This document shows positions 11,260 to 21,651 of a stretch of DNA of 64,000 bases, piece by piece. This stretch comes from Lobulomyces angularis (taxonomy: Eukaryota; Chytridiomycota; Chytridiomycetes; Lobulomycetales; Lobulomycetaceae). Each line of letters starts with the position of its first letter. Position 1 is the stretch's first letter. The stretch spans positions 5,446-69,445 of the forward strand of contig JADHYX010000015.1 in assembly GCA_027604685.1 (NCBI GenBank). The letters run 5' to 3'. The position numbers and the translations under genes are program-made. A model generated the notes under the pieces. It worked only from the letters and a program-made list of their open reading frames with translations. It made no database searches and had not been told where the DNA came from.

Positions 11260-11887
11260 CTACAAACACCAATTAAAAAAATAGCAAAAGCTATTTAAAT
11301 AAACTGGTTTAAATCCATGCAATAAAGTACTTTCTACTATGTTTTTCATATTTAACGTTGCAACGTCATCCCTATTCCAAAGTCTTTCCCCTAACTCCTC
11401 ATTCATCACTTGCTTACAATTTTCATTTTTGCAATGAAGCAATCCATGAAATTTGATCAGTTTATCTTTTTACTGGGATTTGGATGTTTTCTTTCTTTAA
11501 ATGTTTCTAAAGATCTACTTTTGCATCTTGGACAAATTGATGAAGTTAAAATTCATTCATTAAATATAGTTGATATCGTGCCTGTTTAAACAAAACTCTA
11601 AACCGTTTTCCTTTCGTTGGAGTTTGAAATTTCAATGATGTTCTTGACCAATCTCCAATTAAAACGGATGTGTTTTCACTACCACCAAATTTTTCTTTAA
11701 TTATTTTAAGAAATTTACTTTCTGATTTTTGGGTATTCATAAAAGTATTTAATTTCAATTTTATAAATAGTGGGTTTCTGAAATGCAATTCTAATTGTTC
11801 GAAACGATACAAGTAATCTTTCAAATAAAGATTATATCCAACAGGATCAAGTTTTTTTCTTAATGGTATAGGTATAGGTGTGGTATT
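11260..11887 (-). pseudogene. decayed, 5'-truncated Fanzor (eukaryotic TnpB-like nuclease) relic
   Basis: Three overlapping minus-strand frames line up as the C-terminal part of one protein. Frame 1 (11887-11546) holds LIGDWSRTSLKF then PTKGKRFRVLFKQARYQLYL and MNEF before a stop. Frame 2 (11546-11457) holds TSSICPRCKSRSLETF. Frame 3 (11460-11260) holds HGLLHCKNENC and LWNRDDVATLNMKNI. The order, GDWS block then NE(F/Y)xTS, CxxC, HGLLxCK, C and WNRDxxAxLN, is that of Fanzor/IS605 OrfB: a zinc ribbon followed by the last RuvC motif with its Asp. Each junction needs a one-base deletion to be repaired. The N-terminal half is absent; the DNA to 12261 is stop-rich. No terminal inverted repeats were found. 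A dead insertion is the likely reading. Confidence 0.7.
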
Positions 11888-12261
11888 TTAACATAAAATA
11901 CTTAAAAAAATGAGTAGTATGAATAGTTAATCGATTTGCTGAATAAATAATTGATTGGAGTTTTGATATTGTTTGGGTATTTTAATAAAAACTTTATTAA
12001 AATTTGTTGCATGAAAGCTTTTCTATTTTTTTAAAAATAAGAGATGTTTTTACTTTTATTTATATTAAAAATTTTAGAATTAGTTTATGAAGTACTATAA
12101 TTATAATATATTCAGATTTTTTAATTTCCATTTTTTTTATTAATGAATATTTATATTTTTGAATTACTGTTTATTTAATGTTCAAAATGATAATACCACA
12201 TAAATTCATATAGAAACCCTCATACTTAACCCTAAAACCCACAATACGAAATAGTTAAAAA
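11888..12261. other. intergenic, AT-rich
   Basis: Stop-rich DNA between the Fanzor relic and the proteasome gene. It probably holds the proteasome gene promoter. No reading frame continues the Fanzor homology here, which supports a 5' truncation. Confidence 0.5.
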
Positions 12262-13240
12262 ATGGCAGATGGTCGATATTCATTCAGTTTAACAACATTC
12301 TCACCTTCTGGAAAATTGGTTCAAATTGAGCATGCTTTAACGGCAGTAAATCAAGGAATAACTTCTATTGGCATCAAAGGTAAAAACAAATTTCAACATT
12401 TTTTTTTTTAAATTATCATCGCATGTAGCTGCAAATGGTATTGTAATTGCTACTGAAAAAAAATCTAGTTCGCCGTTAGTTGATGATAAAACATTAGAAA
12501 AAGTAACAATGATTTGCAAAAATATAGGATTAGTATACTCTGGAATGGTAATAAACAGAAGAAGAATCTGTTTGATGTGATTTTCTGTTTTTAAATTTTT
12601 TCTTGTTAATTAGTCAAACTTTATTGATATAATTTTCTTATTTTAAAATTTTAAAGGGTCCTGATGCAAGAGTGTTGGTTGACAAAGCAAGAAAAGCTGC
12701 TCAAGAATATAAAAAAATTTATATGGAAGAACCTCCAACACTAATTTTAGTAACTGAAATCGCTACTGTCATGCAAGAATTTACACAGTCTGGGTATTAT
12801 CAACACAAATGTATTTTTCAAACTTTTTACAAATTTGTAGTGGAGTGAGACCCTTTGGAGTTTCAGTCTTGGTAGCAGGATTTGATGAAAAAGGCCCTTC
12901 CCTTTATCAAATAGATCCTTCAGGAAGTTATTTTGCTTGGAAAGCAACTGCAATTGGAAAAAATATGATTAACGCAAAAACGTTTTTGGAAAAAAGGTAT
13001 AATGAACAGATGGAAATAGATGATGCGATTCACACAGCAATTATTACTTTAAAAGAAGGATTTGAAGGTGCAATGACAGATAATAGTTTAGAAATAGGCA
13101 TTTGTTATTGTGAGGACGAAGAATTTAGTTTACCTGGGGAAGCTGGATTTGTCGAAGGTGGTAAAAAAATTCGAAAAGTTGGGAAATTTAGGAAATTGGT
13201 AAATGAGGAAGTTAAAGATTATTTAGCAAATATTGCATAG
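12262..13240 (+). CDS. PSMA2: 20S proteasome subunit alpha type 2
   Basis: Four exons: 12262-12379, 12429-12547, 12657-12793, 12841-13240; 257 aa. The N-terminus [19 protein letters not shown] is the alpha-type signature and the [17 protein letters not shown] form marks alpha-2 (PSMA2/Pre8). [26 protein letters not shown] and [14 protein letters not shown] also fit. Alpha-2 forms part of the gated outer ring of the 20S core and has no catalytic threonine. The C-terminus, rich in Lys and Glu and ending [12 protein letters not shown], is some 20 residues longer than in animals. Confidence 0.95.
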
Positions 13241-13618
13241 ATGTTTTAAATTTCCATCACTTTAATTTTGAAATATATATAATAACTGCACTTACACCAC
13301 ATATATCTGTTAATTTTCATACAGTGAATTAAAAAGAAAACAAACTTTACAAAAAATACTTTTAATACTTAGTAGCGGATTTCACAATCATTAGTTTTAT
13401 GTTTGAAATTACATAGTTGAGTGAAATATTAACGAATGCTTAATCAATTTAGTAAGGTAAATGATCGCCGTTTTGAGTACTAAAACGGCGATCTTTTCGA
13501 AATTAAAAATAAGACAGTTTCTCTACTTGATTATAGTAAAATTTTTCTTTTTTTTTTTTTGTAAAAAAATTAAAATCATGTGCAACAACACACCAAAAAC
13601 GCAACTTTGTAAATTTTT
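13241..13618. other. intergenic with a perfect hairpin
   Basis: Gap between the proteasome and DUF427 genes, both plus strand. The only structure seen is the inverted repeat at 13463-13493, listed separately. A poly-T run lies at about 13549. Confidence 0.5.
13463..13493. repeat. perfect 12-bp inverted repeat (hairpin)
   Basis: GATCGCCGTTTT at 13463-13474 is followed by a 7-base loop and its exact complement AAAACGGCGATC at 13482-13493, then TTTT. It is 222 bp past the proteasome stop codon. It could be a 3'-end RNA structure, a cruciform-forming site or the tip of a small mobile element. The core GGCGATC also occurs at about 4187 and 28874. Confidence 0.8.
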
Positions 13619-14366
13619 ATGAATGGGGACACTTTAAAAAGAGCCATTGAAAAATGGAAATATACCGGTAAAGAGAGACCTGAATTTGCAGAAATCCCGG
13701 CTGATGGTATGATTTAAAAAATTAATACGATTTTCAAAATTTTTTTTCGCTAAAATTGCAAAACTTTTTAGATCAAGAATCCGTTTGGAATTATCCAAGA
13801 CCTCCCTCTATAACTAGTGAATCAAAACAAATAAAAATCTTCACAAAAGAAAAAATTTTAATTGCCAAAACTTCTTACTCAATAAAAATTTGTGAAACTA
13901 GTTCTCCTCCGACATACTATATACCTTTGAAAGATGTGGAGATTCAACACCTTAGTACAGTAAAAGATATGAATTCTTTTTGTGAGTGGAAGGGTACCGC
14001 AAAGTATTACAGTTTAAATAAAACTGGTGAGGTTTGCGGTTGGTATTATGATGATCCTTACCCTAGCTACGCTGCTATTAAAGGTTTTTTTTTTTTTTTA
14101 AAAAAAATAAAAAAATTGGTTTATCTTTAAATATTTTTTTTTTTTTTTTTTTTTTTTCTCTCAAGACTATGTTGCATTTTATCCATCAGTTTTAGATTGT
14201 TTTTTAGGTGATGAAAAAGTAACCGCTCAAGAAGGTGATTACTATGGTATCAAGTAATTTAATTTTTGAATCTAAATTTTTGATAATTATAGGAGGATGG
14301 ATAACAAAAAATTTGGTTGGACCTTTCAAGGCAGGTAGAACTCAGAGGTGGGAAATGAATAATTGA
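13619..14366 (+). CDS. DUF427-domain protein
   Basis: Four exons: 13619-13706, 13772-14083, 14166-14246, 14293-14366; 184 aa. SVWNYPRPPSI at the start of the domain, ETSSPPTYYIPLKDV in the middle, then FCEWKGTAKYYSL, GWYYDDPYPSYAAIKDYVAFYPS are the ordered hallmarks of DUF427. The family is widespread in bacteria and found in fungi; its biochemical role is not established. The extra N-terminal 30 residues (GDTLKRAIEKWKYTGKERP) and the C-terminal GGWITKNLVGPFKAG tail frame a single domain. The introns show it is a resident nuclear gene. An old bacterial origin is possible but not shown here. Confidence 0.85.
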
Positions 14367-14755
14367 TAAAAAATGAAGTGCTGCAAAAAGCAATAATCGT
14401 TGGATTTTTTTGGGTTATTTTTATTTTACATTTAAATTATTTTTGTCAATAACAAAGAAAAAAAAAAAGTATTCTCGTAAATTATTAATGTAAAGTTCTC
14501 TACAATGTAATTGCAAAAAAAAAGTTTTTATAAACAAAATGGGATATGTTTTCATTTTTTTATTTTTTATTTTTTGGAAAGTGAAAGTGAATAAATTTTT
14601 AATGCCAAAATTTAATAGGAATTTTTTGTTTTTTTTATAATATTTATAACTTACAATTTTTACTTTTTTATCAACTTGAATTTTTGTATTTTTTTTTTTA
14701 TTGTTCAAATGTAAAAAAATTTATTTTAAAATTACTTCTATAAAAGAAAAAAATG
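14367..14755. other. intergenic, low complexity
   Basis: Convergent 3' ends of the DUF427 gene and REV1. Very A/T-rich with many homopolymers. The 95-codon minus-strand ORF here is composed of Lys, Asn, Phe and Ile codons only and is judged chance. Confidence 0.6.
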
Positions 14756-17700
14756 TTAAAGAACTAGTTTGGAATTGTATAGTTTAAAAACTTGATCATT
14801 TACGTCCTTTACAATGCAAAGAAAACACTCTTCCCAATTTGTATAACAATCAATTGAAACTGTTTTCAATAAATTTAATCTTATTTTCATCATTTTAAGA
14901 TAATCTAAAACATCGTCCAAATACATTCCTTCCACCAACTCTAAAAAAAAGTTTTTTACTGCAAGTTTATCGCTTTCCATTGGTGTAAAAAAGCCAGTTT
15001 CAGTGCCATGTGTAGGTGTTAAAATCCAGATTGATAACATTTCAAAGATAATATGAAATTCGCATTCATTAAAAAATTTCGGTTTTTCAAAAAAAAAGTT
15101 TTCACTACGATTGCAACTATTTACTGCATCTACAAAAGTTGTGTTGTTTATATTTGAATTTTCTATATTTTTCTTTTTTTTATTCATTTTCAAAGTTAAA
15201 TTCACTTCTCTTTTTAATTCTTCGGGGAGTGCTTCAAGAAAGCTGTTATCGACCTGCGATATTGTAGGATACATAGCTTCCTTTAATCTTTCCTGATATA
15301 TTTTATTGGACAGTGGAGGTTCTAAATTAAAATTTTTTGCTGGAGAAAACTTTTTTCGATGTTCAAGAATTCTTAAGTGGGTTTTAATTTCCTTTTGAAT
15401 TTCTAAAGGAAGGTTTTCATATATAGACTTATCCATCTGAGATAAGGTTGGAAAGATGTTTTCCTCATTAACGATATTGGTGGGTGTAACAGGAGATAAA
15501 ACTTTTTTTCTACTATTTGAAAGCATGTCAACTGCTCTTTCTTTAGTTGGAGTCTTAAATATAATTTCCTCGTATTCTTCCCTTATAAAATCCGGAAGTG
15601 CGTTATAAACTTCCAAGTTTAAATCAGCGTGACTTTTTGGAACTAAATGTTCTTCCAGTAGCTCTTTTGATGGAGAAACGTTGACAGTAGATGAGATTTT
15701 GTTTTTTCCCTTTCGACGTGAATAACAAAGCTCAGAATCTATCTCTCTTCGAATGCTTACTGGAATGGCAGAAAGGAAAGACTTACTTTGAGAAGAACTT
15801 GGCCCAATGATACTTTCATCACTTTGTTTAATTCTTCCATTATCCATTTTTTTTTGAAGCGAATTTCGAAATTCTTCTTGAATGTCTGGCGGTAGCAATT
15901 CAAGTACATCAGGATCAACCTGACTTGGATTTATTTCAAATCTCTTTGGAGCTGGTATAGGTTCTACATCAAACGCATCCTCTCTAATTCTCTTTTTTTG
16001 CTTTTCAGCCTGTTTTTCTAGCAAAGTGCGGATTACACTTCCTTTATCTGTACTAGTGGCATCTAACTTTGTTACCGAAATACCTACGCTGTCAAAAATA
16101 TTGTTTGTTCCAACATTTTTGTTTTTTTTTTCTAAAAAGTACTTACCCTCGAATTTTTTCAAAGCCTATCGCCAATTCCGTTGCTAATTTTGAAACTTGT
16201 ACAAATATAGAGCCAAAATCATTCATTGGCCTTGAAAGACTGACAGATTTCGAAAAATTTTCACATCTTCCTGAACCTAGAACCTTACCAAAAATGTAAG
16301 ATGAAAGACCAGAATAAAAATCCAACCTTTGAAGGTTCTCCTTCGTATAATTTACTCTTTAACTTCAACGTAATAAGCCTTCCTTTTAAGTTAAGTCGAG
16401 TCATTCTTTCTGAGAGTTCTCTCGTCAAACCTGCCAAAAATTCATCGTATTCCTGTTTACTTGCAATACGCACTCCTGCACAAGATTTAATTAAAAGAAG
16501 TAATTATAAAATTGTACCCCATGCAATATCGACCTTAATACAAAAATACAAAATTCAAAAAAATCATTTCATATATCACTTACTCCAATAGACTTTCTTT
16601 CCTTATTTTCAATTCCTCTATCGTCGATACCTCGGCAATATTTATACAACATTTCTCCTAAAAACATATTTAACTCAAGAAAAAAGTTTAAACAACCTGT
16701 TTTTTGACCAAAATCATGCTCTAACTGAAAAAGACTTCTTGTTTGAAGATCCTGACATTTAAACACACCAGATGCATTCAGCTTGCTTTTTATATGATAG
16801 CCAACACCTGGCAACTCCCCTACATCCAGATCATTTAAAAAATCTGCAGTGTTGCTTTTAGATATAAATATAACACCATCCGGCTTTGCACTTTTGGTAG
16901 CTATTCTTGATAATAGAATATTTCGCGAAATTCCTATACTGAAGTGGAGATAAATTTACAGTTAGTTTAAAACTTACCTAGCTTTACATTGAGTTTCGTT
17001 AAATATATTTCTTCTTATTGATTCTGCTAAAGACACCGCAGTTTCCAAGTGTTCATCATCTGTACCGTGCGGCATTAAATGGGTAACTTCTATAAATGCT
17101 TCGTCACAGGACACCGCTTGCACAAAATTTGTATGTTTTAAAAGAATCAAATACAACTTTTTAGAAACTTCGTCATACTTTTCAAAGTCGTAATGCAAAA
17201 CCTAGATGCTAAACTTATGTAAAATTGCATTTAAAAAAGAAATACCTGCAAATTGGGACATAATTGTCTAGCTTTCCCAAGAGAGACACCATTTTTTATT
17301 CCAAATGAACGTGCAACATAGTTGCAGGAAGCAACATCTGACGTTGAAGAACCACCTAAAAAGTTAAAAAATGAGTTTAATAATTGAAATGTCAACCAGT
17401 CGTTCCCTCAGAATGCGCGATAGCAACAGGTTTATCCCAAAGTTGCGGTTTATCTCTTAACGACACTAAATAAAATGTAGGTAACAATCAATAGTCAATA
17501 AAAGTACCTGATGCAAAGAAACAATCCATATCTATGTGCATAAAAGTTTTTGGTTTGTTCAACTTATCAACCATCACATTGCTTTGCTGATTCTCTCTCA
17601 CGAACTCTTTTAGATCAGATTTCCAGTTTGAGAGATGGCTTAAACGAGAATTTAGATAGAAATTTTCTATAAAATTGGGGGCACTAGATATATTTTGCTT

Positions 17701-18609
17701 TGCCCATGCTGAATTTACATCGACTTTTTTTGGGTTTGCGCCATAGTATGTTGACTTCGAAGTAGAAGTGGTGTGATCCGTGACATTTGTTGGTATCATA
17801 TTTTTTTCATTTTCTAAATCAGTGAGTGAATTAAGTGCCGATGAAGATCCATTAGAAGGCTTCGTAAAGGAGAGCTTAACTTGGCCACCAACTATTTCTT
17901 TTTCAAATAGTTTAAAATTTTGCCAACGTACTAACCGTTTCTATTAAATTAAGGAAACAGTAAAATAAATAAGTCTTTTTAAAACATATAATTCATGTTA
18001 AAAACAAACATTTTGTAAACATTCGAATATCCATTCAGGCTTCACAATTGGTTTTTTCCATTCATCCATTTTCTTTCGAGTCATAGATTGTGCAATAATA
18101 TGAGTAGTTCTCTTTGTTAAAAAGCCGTCAAGCATTGCTCCTTTAAAATCTAATTAATACATATATTTTTAAAGTTTTTAATGGAACCGTTTTTCTGAAA
18201 AAAAAATTAAAAATTAAAAATGGTTATAATTAATTTAGTCAAACCAAAACCAACTCCTTAAAGTCACTAAAATAAAAATTGGGATCCGGAGACCGATATC
18301 CATCGAAATAAAAAACAAGACCTTCAAATAATTTTGAAGTACCTTGAGACCCAACAAATTCATATTGTTCATCAAGCTTTACTTGCTTGTGAGCCATATA
18401 ATCCTCGTCATCTATAAGAATTCAGTTATTTAATTTAAAAGATTTGTTATTCATTACTTTTATATGCCATTAAACTTTAGGTCAGTTCATAGAAAATTTT
18501 TTTTTTATAAAAAATATAAAAAATATAAATTACTTTAATGTGAAAAAGGCAGTATTTCGTTTTTAGATAAACCAAAACAACGCTGATTAACTAATGTTGA
18601 CATAGCCAT
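14756..18609 (-). CDS. REV1: DNA repair protein REV1 (Y-family polymerase)
   Basis: Exons from the 3' end: 16088-14756, 16283-16147, 16475-16327, 16533-16518 (16 nt), 16657-16584, 16938-16697, 17201-16978, 17355-17246, 17465-17397, 17940-17508, with BRCT exons at about 18149-18010 and 18411-18250 and a tentative start exon at 18609. BRCT: YMAHKQVKLDEQYEF, TKRTTHIIAQ, KPEWIFECLQN. Polymerase: HIDMDCFFAS, SCNYVARSFGIKNG, QAVSCDEAF (catalytic Asp/Glu), LPGVGYHIKSKL, RKSIGVDIAWGVRI. Five ubiquitin-binding-like motifs follow, then the C-terminal domain that in other species binds Rev7 and other translesion polymerases. REV1 inserts dCMP opposite lesions and scaffolds translesion synthesis. The join between the two BRCT exons and the first exon could not be resolved with standard splice sites. 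Confidence 0.92.
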
Positions 18610-19105
18610 AGTTGTATGTCTAAGGTAAACAATTATCCTGGAAAATGAAACATTTTGTAAGCACTAAAGAAACGCGCTTATTATTAAAAATCAACCACTT
18701 TATTTAACTCTGCGTAACTCCATTTACAGAGTGTAAATAATTTTTCACTCTTTTTTGAAGTGGTCTTTTATTAATTATTTTTCTTGATTGATTTCTTTTT
18801 TACTCTCCATTTACGAAATTTGTACGAAACAAAAAAATTAACTCAACATTACAGTTAAAATTTTAAGTTCATCAAAGAATTTATCCCAGCCAGCTTTAAA
18901 AACGTGAACCTTTTATAAAATAACAATAAAAAGCTCCAAGAAATCAACTTTTAAGATTGGTCTAGGCCTGTGAAGAACTATTGACCAGTTCCTTCTCTTT
19001 TTTTTTAATTCAACAAAACAATTCTTATGATATTTCTATCATTTCATTTTATCTACTTTTTTTATTTTGAATAAAACCCTTGGAAAATTCAATTTAGAGT
19101 AAAAA
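18610..19105. other. divergent promoter region
   Basis: Between REV1 (minus) and an unknown plus-strand gene. AT-rich; contains no recognisable motif beyond poly-A/T tracts. Confidence 0.5.
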
Positions 19106-20050
19106 ATGAATCAGGAAATCTTTTTAATCTATGAATACTTAATACACATTTCAGTTACTTCTAAACTAAAATATCTTAAAAATATGGATAGAAACTTTTT
19201 AGAAAAATCTAATGATTTTCTCTACGTCTTTAAAAGTAATAATAAAAGAAGTTACTATAAAATTTTTAATTCAATACTTTTACATTCAAGGTCTAACAGA
19301 AAACATCGAATTAGACAGGACGCAAGATATACCAAAAAATCTGAGATTAATATTATTTCCTCTATTAATTATTGTGCATACTGGCTTTGATGTAGCAAAA
19401 AGGAAAAAAAGAACTGGTATATATTATTATCCTTGAATTGCAATTAATTTCCAAAGAGCTTCTTTACAGGAAACTTTAGACAAATTTTTAAGTGTTTCAA
19501 GTGTGCTATTGATACAATTAAAACAACGTGATAGCGAGCTATGCATTAAAAAATCTTGGTATAAACTTTGGCTTCTGTATCTTATTCACGTATATTCAAA
19601 ATTGAAAATATTTTAATTCAAAAATAATTCTTAAATTAGACTTCAATTGAAAATTACTTATACTTTGACTTTGTAAGCATAGCAAATTCCTTCAAAGAAA
19701 ACCTGATCAAATTTAACCTAGAACAACATCCGATACTCAAGGACTTTCTTTATAACGAGTACTACGAAAACTTTGAATTTAAATCTTTAGGCGTTTTGTC
19801 GTTTTTGCAGGAATGCGAAGAAGAAGGAAATTTTTTTAAGATTTTCCAGCAATTTCCCATTAAAAAATTTGAAAAACTGCTTCTGGAATTTTTGGAAATC
19901 GATGAAGTTATTGAGGTCCCGGTGCTTACAATGGTAAGTGTCAACTGTTACCTTATTAAAGCTTTTTAGATGGCGGAGATAGCTAAGGAAGAGAATGACC
20001 TAAGTGCATCAGGATTATTTTGCTCTGCACTAGATGTTAAGATTATCTGA
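19106..20050 (+). CDS. unknown helical protein, 253 aa
   Basis: Five exons: 19106-19235, 19291-19416, 19459-19589, 19640-19933, 19970-20050, summing to 254 codons with normal GT-AG introns. The predicted protein is mostly alpha-helical, with stretches such as LRLILFPLLIIVHTGFD, LDKFLSVSSVLLIQLKQRD and SLGVLSFLQECEEEGNF. The hydrophobic segment is short and may be a buried helix, not a membrane span. A subunit of a tethering or scaffolding complex would fit this look, but I do not recognise the family. The consistent phase across five exons argues for a real gene. Confidence 0.65.
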
Positions 20051-20433
20051 ATAAAATAATGTAGAATCCATCGAATTGTTGATGTAAAAAATCTATTTAA
20101 AAAAAAAAAAAAATGTTGTCGTAAATCATCCGTTCAACCAGTAGCTGGGCATGTATAAATTAGTTTAATTTATTTCAGAAAATAGTTAATTAAGAATTTT
20201 TTGTAAGAATGCTATTGTGAAAATTATTAGAATAATAAATTTTTTTATCAATTAAAATTTAGTTATTTAAAAAAAAAGAAAAAAGAACCAAGAAAGTATT
20301 AAATAGTCCAGACAAACTTTATGAGTTTGACAATGAGAGTCATTTGAATTCTTAAATCCACCTATTTTCCACACCAAATTTCTTCAAAAAAACCCTTGTA
20401 ATTCAAATAGTAAAAAAAAATTTATTCTGTATA
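20051..20433. other. intergenic, AT-rich
   Basis: Between two plus-strand genes. Poly-A runs and stop-rich DNA; nothing recognised. Confidence 0.5.
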
Positions 20434-21436
20434 ATGAGTGCTTTTGGTATCAAACTAATCCCCTTCTCCAACTTAAATCTCTTTTTTCATCCAATTTTTT
20501 TTATTTTTTATTTTCTATAGAAAGTTCCTTACAAACTTTTAACTTTCATGAAGATGGAGCTAAACACCAAAACGTAAAAAAAATAAAAATACAGGAAAAA
20601 GCATGCATTAAAATGCAAAGTTTTAATTTTTTATCTAAACAAATTATATATACATATATTTTTTTTTTCTCTCTTTTTAGAAGTTTTTCTTATAAAAAAA
20701 ATACACTTTGTTTTTTAGAGGTTTTCAACAAAATTAGAAGAAATTCATCAAAAAAAAACGAAAAATAAAACAAAAATTCAAAAAAAACAACAGCTTCAGG
20801 AACCGAATAAAATTCCGAGTCACAATTTACGATTAACCCAGCAGCAAGAATTCAAAACCAGTTTACAAGGCTTCAATGGTTATTTCTTAAAAAATACACT
20901 AAAAACTTACTGCAGCAAGATTGATAGTTTAAAAACTTACTACAAAAATTTTTTTAATGCAACTTGCCAAAATCAGGATGTCATTTTCACGACTTTATTT
21001 AGAGAAAGATTAAAATTTTTAAACGAAAAAAATTTTAAGACTGATCAGTTACTGGAACTTGGCTTTGTATCTTTTCAGAAACATCAAGTTAATATATAAT
21101 TAAATTTTTGATATCTTTAATTTTTTTTTTTTTTTGTTTTCAGTCAAAGTTAACAGAAATTTTTAATGAAGACGAAAAAATTGAAAAAGAAATTTCAAAC
21201 TTAATCAAAAATTATGAAAATGACATGCAAAAACTTTGTAAAGATACAAATTTTTTACTTTTTCACCTACTTAATAAATTCTTTCATATATAGATGAAAA
21301 TTTTAATTTGGAAAAGGCTGCACTGGAAACAAATAAACAAAAACAAATTTCAAACTTTTTAAAGGCAATTAATATTACCGGTAAAGACGAAACTGATGTT
21401 GGATATTTGAAAAGAACTATTATGGGATTATTGTAA
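20434..21436 (+). CDS. SYCP3/Cor1-like coiled-coil protein (tentative)
   Basis: Five exons: 20434-20446 (13 nt), 20521-20573, 20719-21087, 21144-21237, 21294-21436; 223 aa. The first ~60 residues are polar and Lys/Gln-rich. The rest is one continuous coiled coil with few prolines: LFRERLKFLNEKNFKTDQLL, SNLIKNYENDMQKLYENF, EKAALETNKQKQISNFLKAI, and it ends VGYLKRTIMGLL. Length, layout and the closing pattern (Glu-rich helix, then a short Leu-rich end after Lys-Arg) resemble SYCP3 of the synaptonemal complex axis. This is pattern similarity from memory; coiled coils can mimic each other. Other short structural coiled-coil proteins are possible. Confidence 0.4.
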
Positions 21437-21651
21437 TTATCTCCAAGTTTATCGAAATACTTTCTACATTTCCTTTCATTTTCTTTTCTATTCTCTGTGT
21501 CATTTTCTTTATCTTGTTTCATAAGTTTTTTTCAATGATTGTTAATTAAACCACATTTTTTTTGTTCTGATTTTTTTAATAAATTTTTTAAAAAAAAGTA
21601 AAAATACTAACTCTTTTATGAAATATTATTAACAAAAATTCTAATTTTTAT

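Noticed and set aside
14421..14708. A 95-codon minus-strand ORF.
   Set aside because: Composed of Lys, Asn, Phe, Ile and Tyr codons as expected of A/T homopolymers; no domain, no splice support.
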